A DNA stretch of 64,000 bases, taken from Turnera subulata (taxonomy: Eukaryota; Streptophyta; Magnoliopsida; Malpighiales; Passifloraceae). The notes under the pieces were generated by a model. It was not told the origin of the DNA. It saw only the letters and a program-made list of their open reading frames with translations, and searched no databases. Shown one piece after another: positions 23,271 through 33,200 of the stretch. Location of the stretch: positions 1-64,000 of the forward strand of contig JAKUCV010004431.1 of the NCBI GenBank assembly GCA_028386065.3. Reading direction: 5' to 3'. Made by a program: the position numbers and the translations under genes. Each line of letters begins with the position of its first letter. The first letter of the stretch is position 1.

Positions 23271-23654
23271 ATGAATTCACCAATAAGAACGAGAACTACC
23301 TCTGACTCAGAGGAGTTAAGCTATACTTTTGGTGATCCTCTCTTTGGTGATTCTGATGTTGAGGAAAAGCCGAAGAAACGTCGCAAGCAGAGGAATGTCC
23401 CTGGTCATTTGGAAGACACGGCCATATCTCGCAAGCGTCAAAAGAAGCCAGTTACCAAAGAAACTGATGATCCGAAGGGCAAAGGGATAGCTCACAGTAG
23501 TACACCATTACAGACACTAGGGCATCTGAACTTAGCCCTGAAGAAGATCAGCTCTGCTGTGATGCAGATCAAGATGGCCTGTATGGGACTTTCCTCCCAG
23601 GTTGAGAATGTCCGCAAACATGTAAAGGAACTGGAGAAGCAAGTAACTTCATAG
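23271..23654 (+). CDS. Small basic protein, antisense to the SIRE-like element
   Basis: An intact 127-codon ORF with its own TATA box, on the strand opposite to the retroelement and diverging from the env-like ORF. The N-terminus is Ser/Thr/Glu-rich, followed by the basic cluster KPKKRRKQR (about residues 32-41) and further K/R-rich stretches (RKRQKK) that look like nuclear-localisation signals. The last 50 residues (from about LNLALKKISSAV to KHVKELEKQV) have heptad-like leucine/valine spacing consistent with a coiled coil. No family is recognised. A plausible but unproven role is a DNA-associated accessory factor of the element; it could also be a captured or chance ORF. Confidence 0.5.
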   Translation: MNSPIRTRTTSDSEELSYTFGDPLFGDSDVEEKPKKRRKQRNVPGHLEDTAISRKRQKKPVTKETDDPKGKGIAHSSTPLQTLGHLNLALKKISSAVMQIKMACMGLSSQVENVRKHVKELEKQVTS

Positions 23655-24329
23655 AATGCTTCTTCTCTATTGTAATATTTTATGAAGAAATAAATAAGTA
23701 GTTCCTTTTTCTTAATCAAGCTTGTTATTAAACATAATTGGTAGGAATGATATAAGATCCAATAAAATCAAGCCTGTTATTAGTGACCAAAAAAATATAA
23801 GTGGTGAAATCTCGAATTTGTTGTAACAATAGAAATCAAATATTCCTTGATAAAACGATATTTATTATTTGTGTAATGCCAAAAATGACGTCATAATGCA
23901 CGGCGAATTAATGACAATAATCAACAACCACTTGTTCATAAACCCCATATGAACAAAAGCGACTTTTGGGATTCGTATCCTTTTATTGAAGAGCCAAGAT
24001 AGCTAGAGTGAAAAAATAATGCATGTGAGAAGTGAGCTAGAAAACACAAGTGTTTGTAGCCTGAAAACATGCAATGTGACAAGAGTAATAATGTAGACAG
24101 AGGTAAAGATTTTCAGAAAGAAGAGCCTTGAGGAGCGTAAACAATTTGTACTTTTGTGAAGAGAGAGGTTTGCTTTACCATTTATCAAAAATAGGTAGGG
24201 TCTAGACTTTGAAAAATAGGTAATCGTATTTCTATACAATGCAAAGCAATGGTTAGTAAATAATCAAAAGCATTTTAAGAAAAATACGATTCAGAGAAAG
24301 AGAGATACACAAACCACATTAAGACAAAA

Positions 24330-24563
24330 ATGCCTACTCCATCATCTGTCTTCATTGTTGAGGGAGCCTCCTTAGGAAGGAGGAATCGGTTAGCCTATAG
24401 CCTGATAAATGAGCAACAAGAGGAACTACCAAACGAGCTCACGAGGATGCCTCGTTTGGTCTTCGTCGACGAGCTCTACTCGTCCAGGTTCTTTGTCACT
24501 CCCATGGAAGAGACGATTTTCCTAGAGGACCGAAGCACCCTGCGAGCTGCCTTTTATGGCTAG
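24330..24563 (+). CDS. Unrecognised 77-aa ORF inside the retroelement
   Basis: The ORF begins MPTPSSVF and ends at a TAG at 24561. The same frame continues without further stops to about 24732, so it may be a longer reading frame with one stop. No domain is recognised. It lies just upstream of a LINE endonuclease fragment on the same strand, so it could be a piece of LINE ORF1. Confidence 0.25.
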   Translation: MPTPSSVFIVEGASLGRRNRLAYSLINEQQEELPNELTRMPRLVFVDELYSSRFFVTPMEETIFLEDRSTLRAAFYG

Positions 24564-24702
24564 GCCAATTCCATCATGTTTTTCATCTTTGACAGGCTTC
24601 AGGAATTCCGGCTGGAGCCTTCTTGCCAAACTCTGAATGAAGGTAGCTATTACCAAATTTCAATGACTGCTTGGCTTACCACCCACTTGGCCAAAAATTT
24701 GC

Positions 24703-25000
24703 CTTCTGGTTTGGAACTACAGAGGAATTACTAGGCGCTCCCATGAGTTCGCACGTACTTTGAGAGATCTGAAGAACCAGTACAAGCCCAACATGGTTCT
24801 GCTCACAGAGACCTTGTGGCAGCAGGAAGATAATCACGGTGTCATCCCGCTTTATTTTCCTCCAGCAAACCGGTTCGAACTACATGGCCAGAACAATTCG
24901 GGCGGAATGTGGTTCTCTTGGAATGATAATATCAGGGTCAATATTGCTAATGATCCTAACAGTTTCAAAGTCAACGTTGTACCCAAACCGTTAAAACAAA
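24703..25000 (+). pseudogene. LINE endonuclease N-terminal fragment
   Basis: From about 24703 one frame reads WNYRGITRR, then LRDLKNQYKP and LLTET, and further on GGMWFSWND. These match the start and the conserved TET and GGxWxxW segments of the apurinic-type endonuclease of plant LINEs. Only roughly the first 95 residues remain. It is on the plus strand inside a minus-strand LTR element, so it is a separate insertion or was carried in by rearrangement. Confidence 0.65.
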
Positions 25001-25385
25001 TAATAAAAATATTTATGTTTAAGCACGTGTATTATTTCTTTATGAATGTTCAATGATAAGCTAATGTTCCTCGACTTGATCTATTATGCTTTACATGCTA
25101 TGCTTGATGAGAAAAGGAAACAATCTTGTGCTCTCGGGTTGTAACATTTGGGTATGAACCTACGACCTAAATTTTTACTTCATGCAAAATTAATTCACTT
25201 CTAAGCTCTTTTTCAACCGAGGTAAGATAGGATGCTCAAGATTCTTTTATCATTACCCAAGAATGATATGTATGCAATAATCAATAAGCATTAATTAATT
25301 AAGTAAGCATTTAAGAGCACTATTAAAAGTATGCTAGAAGGAATAGAACGATTTCAACCAAAGGATGATTTCCTTTTTTTTTTTT

Positions 25386-25985
25386 AACATTACCACTCAT
25401 CCTTGCATTTCTACAAGGATCAATCAAGAACTTGGATGTTTCTTTGATCATGTGCTTGGTGCATCTGCTATCATGGTACCAAAGTACACTTGATGCCTTC
25501 AAGCATACCTACAAAACAAATCAATGGATTTTTGGTACCCAAATCTTCTTGGGTCCTTGAGTGTTAGAGACATAATGGTAATGAGCTTCATCTTGTGCCC
25601 AATGCCTATGCCTAGTAAAGCAAATAGGAGCAATGTGTCCTATCCTATTGCAATAATGGCAAATAACATTTGGGTTGTGCATCCTTCTGGGTTGATAATA
25701 GTTACTATGTTGCCTATGTTTGTGCATTTTACTTGCTTTGTTTTCTTTGGGATGAACCTTAGGTTTCCTAGATTTTGTCTCAATTTTCTTCTTCTTAGGT
25801 TCATTTTTGAAACCTACTCCATGTTTAGTTGATTGCAAATTACCTAAGGCAGAATTTAAGTTCTTTTCAGGGGTGTTAAATTTCTTTAGAGTTGTTTCAA
25901 GTTCATTAACTTGTTCCTTTAATGTCTCACATGATGAAAACTCCCTAATTTTTGTTTCAAGTTCTTCAACTTGTTCCTTTAATGA
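25386..25985 (-). pseudogene. Ty1/copia gag end and protease start
   Basis: The minus strand encodes two repeats rich in E, L and T that look like a coiled coil (about 25,900-25,985), then a K-rich stretch and the zinc knuckle CHYCNRIGHIAPIC (CX2CX4HX4C, about 25,640-25,680), then GPKKIWVPK. After a stop at 25,521, HDSRCTKHM appears near 25,465. It corresponds to the catalytic start of SIRE-type protease, normally D-S-G, here with Arg in place of Gly. The reading stops and the changed active site mean it is dead. Confidence 0.75.
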
Positions 25986-25986
25986 C

Positions 25987-26771
25987 TGGCCAGTAAGTTT
26001 GAATTATTGGACCAACGGTCATGAGAACATCGATGTTTACAATTGGAACATCGACATTTTTCCAGTAAATATGAATTATTGAGTCCAACGGTCACTAAAA
26101 CATCGATGTTTGTAAAGCCAACATCGATGTTTTGGAGCTACGGCCAATCATTTTTAAAGCTGATTTTGCAAGAACATCGATGTTTATATCCTAACATCGA
26201 TGTTTTTGTGCTTCGGCAAGAGATATTGTAAAGTTGATTTGTAAGAACATCGATGTTGAGATGGACAACATCGATGTTTTATTACTACGACAAAACCAGT
26301 TTGAAAGCATCATCATGGGAACATCAATGTGTACTTAAAGAACATCGATGTTCATTTGGTTCGGTGAAAATCAATTTAAAGACATCAATAGATGCAACAT
26401 CGATGTCTCAAATTTAGACATCGATCTTTGGCTACTGCAAAACATTTTTCAAGAGCAACGGTCATGAGAACATCGATGTTTAGGTTCCCAACATCGATGT
26501 TCTGAGCTAAAAAATTATTTTTACGATTGAAAGGATGCTATTTGATGCATGAGTAAAATTGATTTTGTTTTGAGCCAATGTCTTAGAAGAATTGAGTGTT
26601 TAACCTTTGTACAATTTGAGTTCCTAAGTCTTCTTGCTTGTTACTTCAATGCTTGTGTTCTTTGCCCTTTGATTGATTTCTTTTTGCTCCAAGAGTTGTC
26701 ATCAATTGAGTCATGGTTGGTTTGTCAATATCAAAACTCTGAAATGAGATAAGGAGGCATGAGTTCTAACA
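25987..26771 (-). repeat. Truncated 5' LTR of the SIRE-like element
   Basis: 785 bp matching 19912-20695 of the other LTR with scattered differences. Its inner part, the TATA box and the primer-binding site have been deleted, so the LTR runs straight into gag. It carries the third palindrome array (about 26028-26505), with about fifteen copies in the same order as in the 3' LTR. Confidence 0.82.
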
Positions 26772-27464
26772 TCTGGCACTTTGTAGTGGGTTTGGTTGGG
26801 GTGTGCTCCTACAAAGGTGGAGTGTTTTTTGTGGTTGGCACTTAATAATGGGATTGGGGTAAAATCCTTACTGTACCGTTACGATATCATATCTGTAGGG
26901 GAAGCGAGATTTCAGTTTTGTGGAGAGGATTTGGAAGACAGAGACCATCTTTTTGTTCATTGCAAATTCGTTTGGAGGCTTTGGAATCAGGTGTGTGTTT
27001 GGTGGGGTGTATGTTGGTGTATGCCCAAGACTTTGGAAGAACTCTTTATACAATGGATGGGGCTTGTCAATCCTTCACGTGCCCGGTCTCCATGGATGGT
27101 GATGTTCTATGTGATTATATGGAATATTTGGATGATGAGGAATAAGCTGATCTTCGAGGGCAATGCGGTTGTGTGGGAATCGATGTTGGAGACAATTCTG
27201 CTCAGGTCTCTCTTGTGGTTTAAGTCTACTCAATCTAATTTTTCCTATGATCTATCTGCCTTGATCATCAACTCGGATAGCATTCTTGCCTGGCATGGTC
27301 CTTTTTGTAAACATATGCTAGTGTAGATAGTCCTGTTTCGGTTTCTGGTAGGAGTTTGTTCCCTAGTTGTACCCTATTTGCTATGTGTGGTGGACTCTGT
27401 CATTCATTGGATGACGGTTTCCAACCCTAGTAACTGTTATTATCAGTAAAGTCGTCGTCTTATC
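26772..27464 (+). pseudogene. LINE C-terminal zinc-knuckle (zf-RVT) region
   Basis: This continues the LINE interrupted at 19251. The frame 26796-27326 reads PTKVECFLW, FCGEDLEDRDHLFVHC and WNIWMMRN, the pattern of the zf-RVT domain at the C-terminus of plant LINE polymerases. A stop lies just before 26796. A short 3' UTR leads to the A run at 27465. Confidence 0.85.
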
Positions 27465-27539
27465 AAAAAAAAAAAAAAGGTTTACCGTGTCAGAGAGGCC
27501 CTGGAAACGGGAAGAGTGCATTGACTACATTATGCATAC

Positions 27540-27780
27540 CAAAATAACTGCTTTAATCTTGTCCATGGTTAAGGGGAGCTCAAGGTTGCCACTTGCCATC
27601 ATCCTGAAGATTCAAAAGGACATCCACCAGATCATCTACATCATCCTTCTTCTTTCCCATCTTTGCTTCCGCTAGCTTTCTGTTTCTAAGTTCATTTATG
27701 ATTCTATCAATTATCTTGTCTGCTTCTTGGTGCACCCTTTCCAGTTTTGGGTGGGATTGTGAGTAATTTCTGAGTTCCAT
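27540..27780 (-). pseudogene. P450 pseudogene, end of exon 1
   Basis: Minus-strand match to the last roughly 70 codons of exon 1 of the P450 at 14835: [25 protein letters not shown], then the donor site at 27540/27539. A 7-nt insertion of ACTTGCC-type sequence near 27590 shifts the frame just after LQDDG. Everything upstream of about 27780 in gene terms is missing. Together with 17420-17570 this is one broken gene whose intron received the LINE. Confidence 0.85.
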
Positions 27781-27821
27781 TGTAAAAAGAAAGCATCTTT
27801 TGCGCTACTTTTTATGAATTT

Positions 27822-28737
27822 GGGTAAATCGCATATATAGGGTCTGCACTATTTCAAAACTATCGTTTGGGGGTCTGTACTATTTTTTGTCCCTTTTACG
27901 GGTCTATACTCTTATTTTTCGCCCCTTTTAGGGGTCTCGTGCAGTCCACGTCATCAGCGGGGCTACCCAAGACCCCTAAAGGGAACGAAAAATAAGAGTA
28001 CAGACCCGTAAAAGGGACAAGAAATAGTACAGACCCCCAGACTATACTTTTCAAATATTACGGACCCTATAACTTCTCGTCCGGAACTAATAACTCATTA
28101 TGGCCATTTTCTTGTTCTCGGTCGTTTTCCCTAGGGGGTTAGTACATTAGTTTTCTGTTGTTTTCTCAAATTTCAAGAAAAGAGTGCAGATTGATACTAT
28201 CTTTTATATCATACTAAAATAAGAACGAGGAAAAAAATTTGAACCAGAACGAGTTCCGGACGAGAAGTTATGGCCATTTTCGAATTTACGGCATGAGTTT
28301 TGTGCGAATTTTTCAAACTTCGAGCTAAGTGTCAAGACTGATACTAGCCATTAGACCATGTTAAAATAAGAATGAGAAGAAAATTTTGAACCAAAACGAG
28401 TTCCGAACAAAAAGTTATGACCATTTTCAACTTTACGGTAGTTTTCCTAGGGGCTGTACACGAGTTTTTTTTCCGAGTAAATCGCATATATAGGGTTCGT
28501 ACTATTTCAAAAGTATTGTTTAGGGGTCTGCACTATTTCCTCACCCTTTACGGGTCTGTACTCTTATTTTTCGTTCCTTTTAGGGGTCTCGGGCGGCCCC
28601 GCTAATGACGTGAACTGCCCGAGACCCCTAAAAGGAACGAAAAATAAGTGTATAGACCCGTAAAAGGGACAAAAAATAATACAGACCCCTAAACGGTACT
28701 TTTGAAATAGTACGGACCCTATATATGTGATTTATCC
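27822..28737. mobile_element. Foldback Mutator-like element, 916 bp
   Basis: The ends are GGGTAAATCGCATATATAGGG and its near complement (CCCTATATATGTGATTTATCC). They are flanked by the perfect 9-bp duplication TATGAATTT (27813-27821 and 28738-28746), the TSD length of Mutator-like elements. Each end is itself a long palindrome of about 250-265 bp (about 27822-28085 and 28470-28737) folding at CTCGTGCAG/TGACGT-type centres. The middle (28085-28470) holds two related units of about 145 bp sharing GAACCARAACGAGTTCCG and AAGTTATGRCCATTTTC. No coding capacity is present. Confidence 0.85.
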
Positions 28738-28746
28738 TATGAATTT

Positions 28747-29015
28747 TAAACTTTTAATTTAACAACCATATATAGGATATTTTCTTTTAATTTTTTTATA
28801 AATCTTTTTCTTATTTTAACTATTGGTAATCAAAATCTCATAGGCTCTGATTAATTCGGTAGCTGCTAGATTTTTCAGGAGCTATGGATAAACGAATGAG
28901 TGACAGGATACAGAGACTTGACAATTTTGCATACAAACGGACGAATGATAGACAGGATATAGAGCAATGAAAATTTTGATTCGAAATGACCATGGTGCAC
29001 TAAATGCAAGCAGTT
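28747..29015. other. AT-rich spacer
   Basis: No gene or known repeat is recognised between the foldback element and the truncated LINE. Confidence 0.4.
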
Positions 29016-29026
29016 AAACATCACAA

Positions 29027-29313
29027 TCTGATGTGCTTCTTTGTGCGGAAAGTCTCAAGTATTGGCATGGCATTGATTGTAAGCTCACTCTTGTTTAAAT
29101 TGTGTTTGTCCAACTGTAGTGAGTTGCAGCTGTTGTTTAATTTTTTGTTGGTTGTGCAACCTTTACCACTGATAGTCTGATGGTTGTTGTGCTCTGGTTC
29201 TGTCTCTGGTTTTTGCTTACACTAGTCTCTGCACAAGTCATCGTTTTGATGGCTATGTTATTGTATCTCTTTGGTTGTTAATAAAGCATATCCTTTATAT
29301 CAAAAGAAAAAAA
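29027..29313 (+). mobile_element. 5'-truncated LINE or SINE
   Basis: A 287-bp insertion flanked by the 11-bp duplication AAACATCACAA (29016-29026 and 29314-29324) and ending in an A-rich tail after TTTATATCAAAAG. It is too short to code; the tail and TSD indicate LINE-type retrotransposition. Confidence 0.75.
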
Positions 29314-29324
29314 AAACATCACAA

Positions 29325-29560
29325 ATGGTGGTAATTATCAATGGTCCATTTGCATTTACTCTATTTTTTTCTGCTTCCTTCACTTGGAATAAACCTCCGT
29401 ACTACAAATCCTTGATGCAATCTTCGTGTAAATCCTACAGTCCAAAAACACTTGTTCTTGTTCAAGACTTATTTCTGCAATGTGTTATACCAAACAACTC
29501 TCTCTGTCCTGTTTGGATGTTAAATTTATAATTTTTGGTCTCTTAAATTCTATAAAATAT
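29325..29560. other. Spacer DNA with an unrecognised 86-aa frame
   Basis: The frame 29271-29531 begins inside the LINE tail and shows no domain; it is probably chance. Confidence 0.35.
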
Positions 29561-29619
29561 TTATTATCTTCCTTTATTCACAATTTTATTTTAATTAGAT
29601 CATTAAATTTTATAATTTT

Positions 29620-29940
29620 AATCTCTAAACTATAATTCTAAATCTTTAAAATAGTAAATCTTAAGCTCTAAACTCTAAAACTCTAAAGCATAAATACCAA
29701 ATCCTAAGCTCCTAAATTACTAATTTTAAAATCCTAAAACTTAAACTATAAATTATAAACTCTAAATATAAACACCTAAACCTTAAGCATTAAAATCATA
29801 AATACATATGTTAAATCCTAAATTCCAAAAAAAAATCTTAAACCCTAAATTATAAAGTTCTAAACTCCAAGTCCTAAATTTTATACCGTAATTATAACCT
29901 TAAAACATTAAGCCCTAAAAATTATAAACCTTAAAAGCGG
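29620..29940. repeat. Degenerate telomere-like CTAAA repeats
   Basis: Many short variants of CCTAAA, CTCTAAA, CCCTAAA and TAAACC recur without strict period. A few match the plant telomere unit (CCCTAAA). It is best read as a degraded interstitial telomere-like or simple A/T/C-rich repeat. Confidence 0.5.
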
Positions 29941-30234
29941 GGGGATCCCAAAAATTTTACAAAAAAATTAATGGTAAATGGTTATTATTATACATCTCGT
30001 ATTGTAAATATTGGGCTACAAACTAAGAGAATTTCCCTTGCTTTGCTCCGATGAAGGCCTTATACTTTCTAAAGAGTATAACCTTTGATCTATATATATA
30101 TGGTCTATACTTAATAAGAACAAAAATTCCTACTGTAGTAATTAATATTAATAAAATTGAAGTAAGTGGTCGATCAAATGTCGGATGGGCCAAACAGTTA
30201 TAAGAAACCGGACACCAATAGAAAATATATTATA
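29941..30234. other. Spacer before the Helitron nest
   Basis: AT-rich DNA with no gene or repeat recognised. It ends at ATA next to the TC start of Helitron B. Confidence 0.4.
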
Positions 30235-30238
30235 TCTA

Positions 30239-33200
30239 TCTATTATATATATATATATAGCAGAGACATAACTCAATATTAATTATAGAGATGACATGTG
30301 GTAGTAGAAGAGAATATGAAAAAGCCATCTGGCAAGATTATAATTTATATATTACAATTTATTATTTTTTATTACTAATTATCTTATCATTAAAAGTTAT
30401 AAGATTTAAATCTACCCAATATAAAAATTAAAATTTTTTAAAAAACTATGACAATTAAGTTGAGCTTATGTGATTAAGTTAAAATTTTTACCTTTCTTAT
30501 TCATACACTGGACTAATACAGTTTTTCTGCAATTCAGTCAATTACATATGAGATTTTTCTTATTAGATAACTGCAATCAATCACTTATTGTATTTAGTTT
30601 CCTTGGAGTAATATTTTCACAATCACTTTTGCCTTTTCCTTTCTTTTGTAACTCAATAATTTTTTTGTATTTATATAGAAAAATTCATTCAATTTCACCT
30701 ATTGCACAAGTGGGTATTATTATTTTCTTTCTTTATTTTAATTACACTTTTTGAAACGCCCCAACTACTATTTACCCAATGCACAGTATTTACCGAACAA
30801 CAGTGCCGATACGTGGCACAAACAGAAAATACAACAGGAAAATCCGGCCCAACGGCCCAAAGAAAATATCATGTCACCCGATCTCGGGTATCTCAACATC
30901 AACGGCACAACGGAAGCATTTATAACTCAATGTCAAAATATGCAAAGCCCGATGCATCTAATGGATCCGAGTCCTGCCCGAGGGTACACTGCAGCCGCCG
31001 AAATGCAATCCTGACCTAACCCGCAAGGACTATGTGAGGGGTGAGACCAACCACTGTCTCACCGATAAACAAATAAACCGCAGTATACAAGCAACCGCAT
31101 ATACACCAAAGCCAACACAGTACAATAGAAGTACAGCAAGCACAACATAGCATCGGAATCAGACAACTTACCGGACCTTACTATACGACTGACATCACAC
31201 CGTTAAGCTAGTCCTCTAAACTCACTGACAATCGGTGACTGACTATCCAATTTTATTATTAGGGCCCTTGTCACATGATAAGTATTGGCCGTGCCTGGTA
31301 GCCAGGTTAGCTAACCCCAGGGTGCTCCCCGCTAAATATCACAAATCATATCACAAATAACCGAGTCCCGCAGTCCTCGGCGGAAGTCCCGCAGTCCTTC
31401 CTATAACGAATCAACTGAGTCCCACAGTCCTCAGCCGGGAGTCTCGCAGTCCTCCCTATCATATCACAATCACAAGGTGACTACCATCTGGTCGTACCAA
31501 TACCTGTCACGTGACAACTAGATGTCTAGATGATATTACCACTGTTTATTATTATTTCTTATTCCACTATCCAACAGTAATTCATCATACTCACTTTCCC
31601 GAGCAGGCTCTCAGCCTCACAGCTCTTCTGGGAATCCAACGTCACAATACTGGGTCATTGCCATTGACCGATCAAATACCACATATCTCATCCGAACATC
31701 ACAATAATCATATCAACATCACAAAGCACAACAGCTAGTCCACAGTAGTCATCAAGCATATAACAATAATCACAACAGTAGCCAGCAATAACATGACAGG
31801 TACGCAAGATAACATATAAACTATAATCAAACAAACAACCAGGGTATCACGGGCAGCATACCGAAGTTTATAAGTTTATATCCTCACCTGGTATGCCTCT
31901 AAAACCGGTACATAATCCATATGGCTTTATCTGTCCCTATATCATATCAAAACATATAATCACCTATAGTGCACATCGAAGAATGCAATGTACGCTGTCA
32001 GCTATTAGTTTATTAATTGGCTTATCAACAACTAACATTGTCATCACCGTCTAATGCCCTTTCCATAAAGCGTCACCATTGTGGCTGTAAGATAATTATA
32101 ACCAATAAGATACTCATAGCCGATATTATAATCTAAAGTAAATGGTATTTCATAAAATAATTGTTCCCGATAAAATAATAACGAATACATATACATTTAG
32201 AAAAGAGTGGTTAATAATAATTTGAATAGTGCAAACGATAAATATATAGTAATAACATATCTGTCAATAAAACCGTTAAATGAAAACAATACCATTGATA
32301 ATAAATTAACTTAGCTGATCATATGGTAGAAAATAGTTGCATTGTAATGTTGCAAAAAATAATCCTTTCCAAATACGTTTGTGCGTATATAACTAGCAAA
32401 CTTAAGTAGAGTTAAAAGTAATAGTAATACTATAGCTCATTAAATAATATAACCGATATCTAATATTAAATGGAATGAAATTCATACGTAACAATATAAC
32501 AGATTAATGTAAAATCACTTAGTTGAAAAAAATGTAACCAGTAATAAGAAAATATAATAGATATATATATAGTATTCCGACAAACCAATTATACAAATCT
32601 TAATATTCTAAAGGTATAGTAAAACATAATATGGTCATAGAATAAATTCCATCCAGTTATGTATTTATATTAAACTTATAACTACATAATTAATTCCAAA
32701 GTGGTATTTTATTTTTATACTTTTTTTTAATCTATAAGTTAATTCATTAACCATTCTGTAATATCAAACGTCCATCGGGTCCGTTATTAAGTCTGTCAGA
32801 AGCATATGTGTCACGGGAACATGGGCCTCTGCACGTTCGGCCCGTTTCCGAGTCCGTTGTGCAACCGAGCCCAAACCCGCGCCAAGGTGTGGAACGAGTC
32901 CAAGGAATTACCCAAAGGTCAGTTTCCGAGCTCGCTGGAAAATTCCCGGGACACCGGAAACTCGCCGGAATCCGGCCAAGGTACTGTTCACAGCAGCAGA
33001 ACATCCCCAACACTTCAGTCTTCGTCCAAAGTCAGCTCAAAAGTCTTGAGAGCAACTCGCCATCGTCAACATCACAACCACCCCACCAATCGACCATCCA
33101 TCAACCACGGCCAACGCCTCCACGGAAACACTCTCAACCGACAAACACCATCGTCTACAACAACCTGCAGCCATCACCATCCCAACCCACTAGAATCGAG

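Larger units (their letters stand above)
19252..26771 (-). mobile_element. SIRE/Maximus-like Ty1/copia element, deleted
   Basis: The outer ends are TGTTAGAA and TTCTAACA. The flanks are TCTAG (19247-19251) and TCTGG (26772-26776), a 5-bp TSD with one change. The element reads leftwards: a 5' LTR fragment (26771-25987), gag and the start of protease (25985-25386), foreign or rearranged DNA (about 24.3-25.1 kb), an env-like ORF (22253-20963), a purine tract next to 20695, then the 3' LTR. Integrase, RT and RNase H are missing. The gag zinc knuckle plus an env-like ORF after pol is the SIRE-lineage plan. It interrupts the LINE. Confidence 0.82.
17865..27480 (+). mobile_element. LINE insertion carrying a nested retrotransposon
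   Basis: The LINE is flanked by the imperfect 14-bp duplication TTCACCGTGTCAGA (17851-17864) / TTTACCGTGTCAGA (27481-27494) and ends in a 14-nt A run (27465-27478). It is 5'-truncated within RT. Once the SIRE-like element (19252-26771) is removed, only about 2.1 kb of LINE remain. It entered the intron of the P450 pseudogene. Confidence 0.85.
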
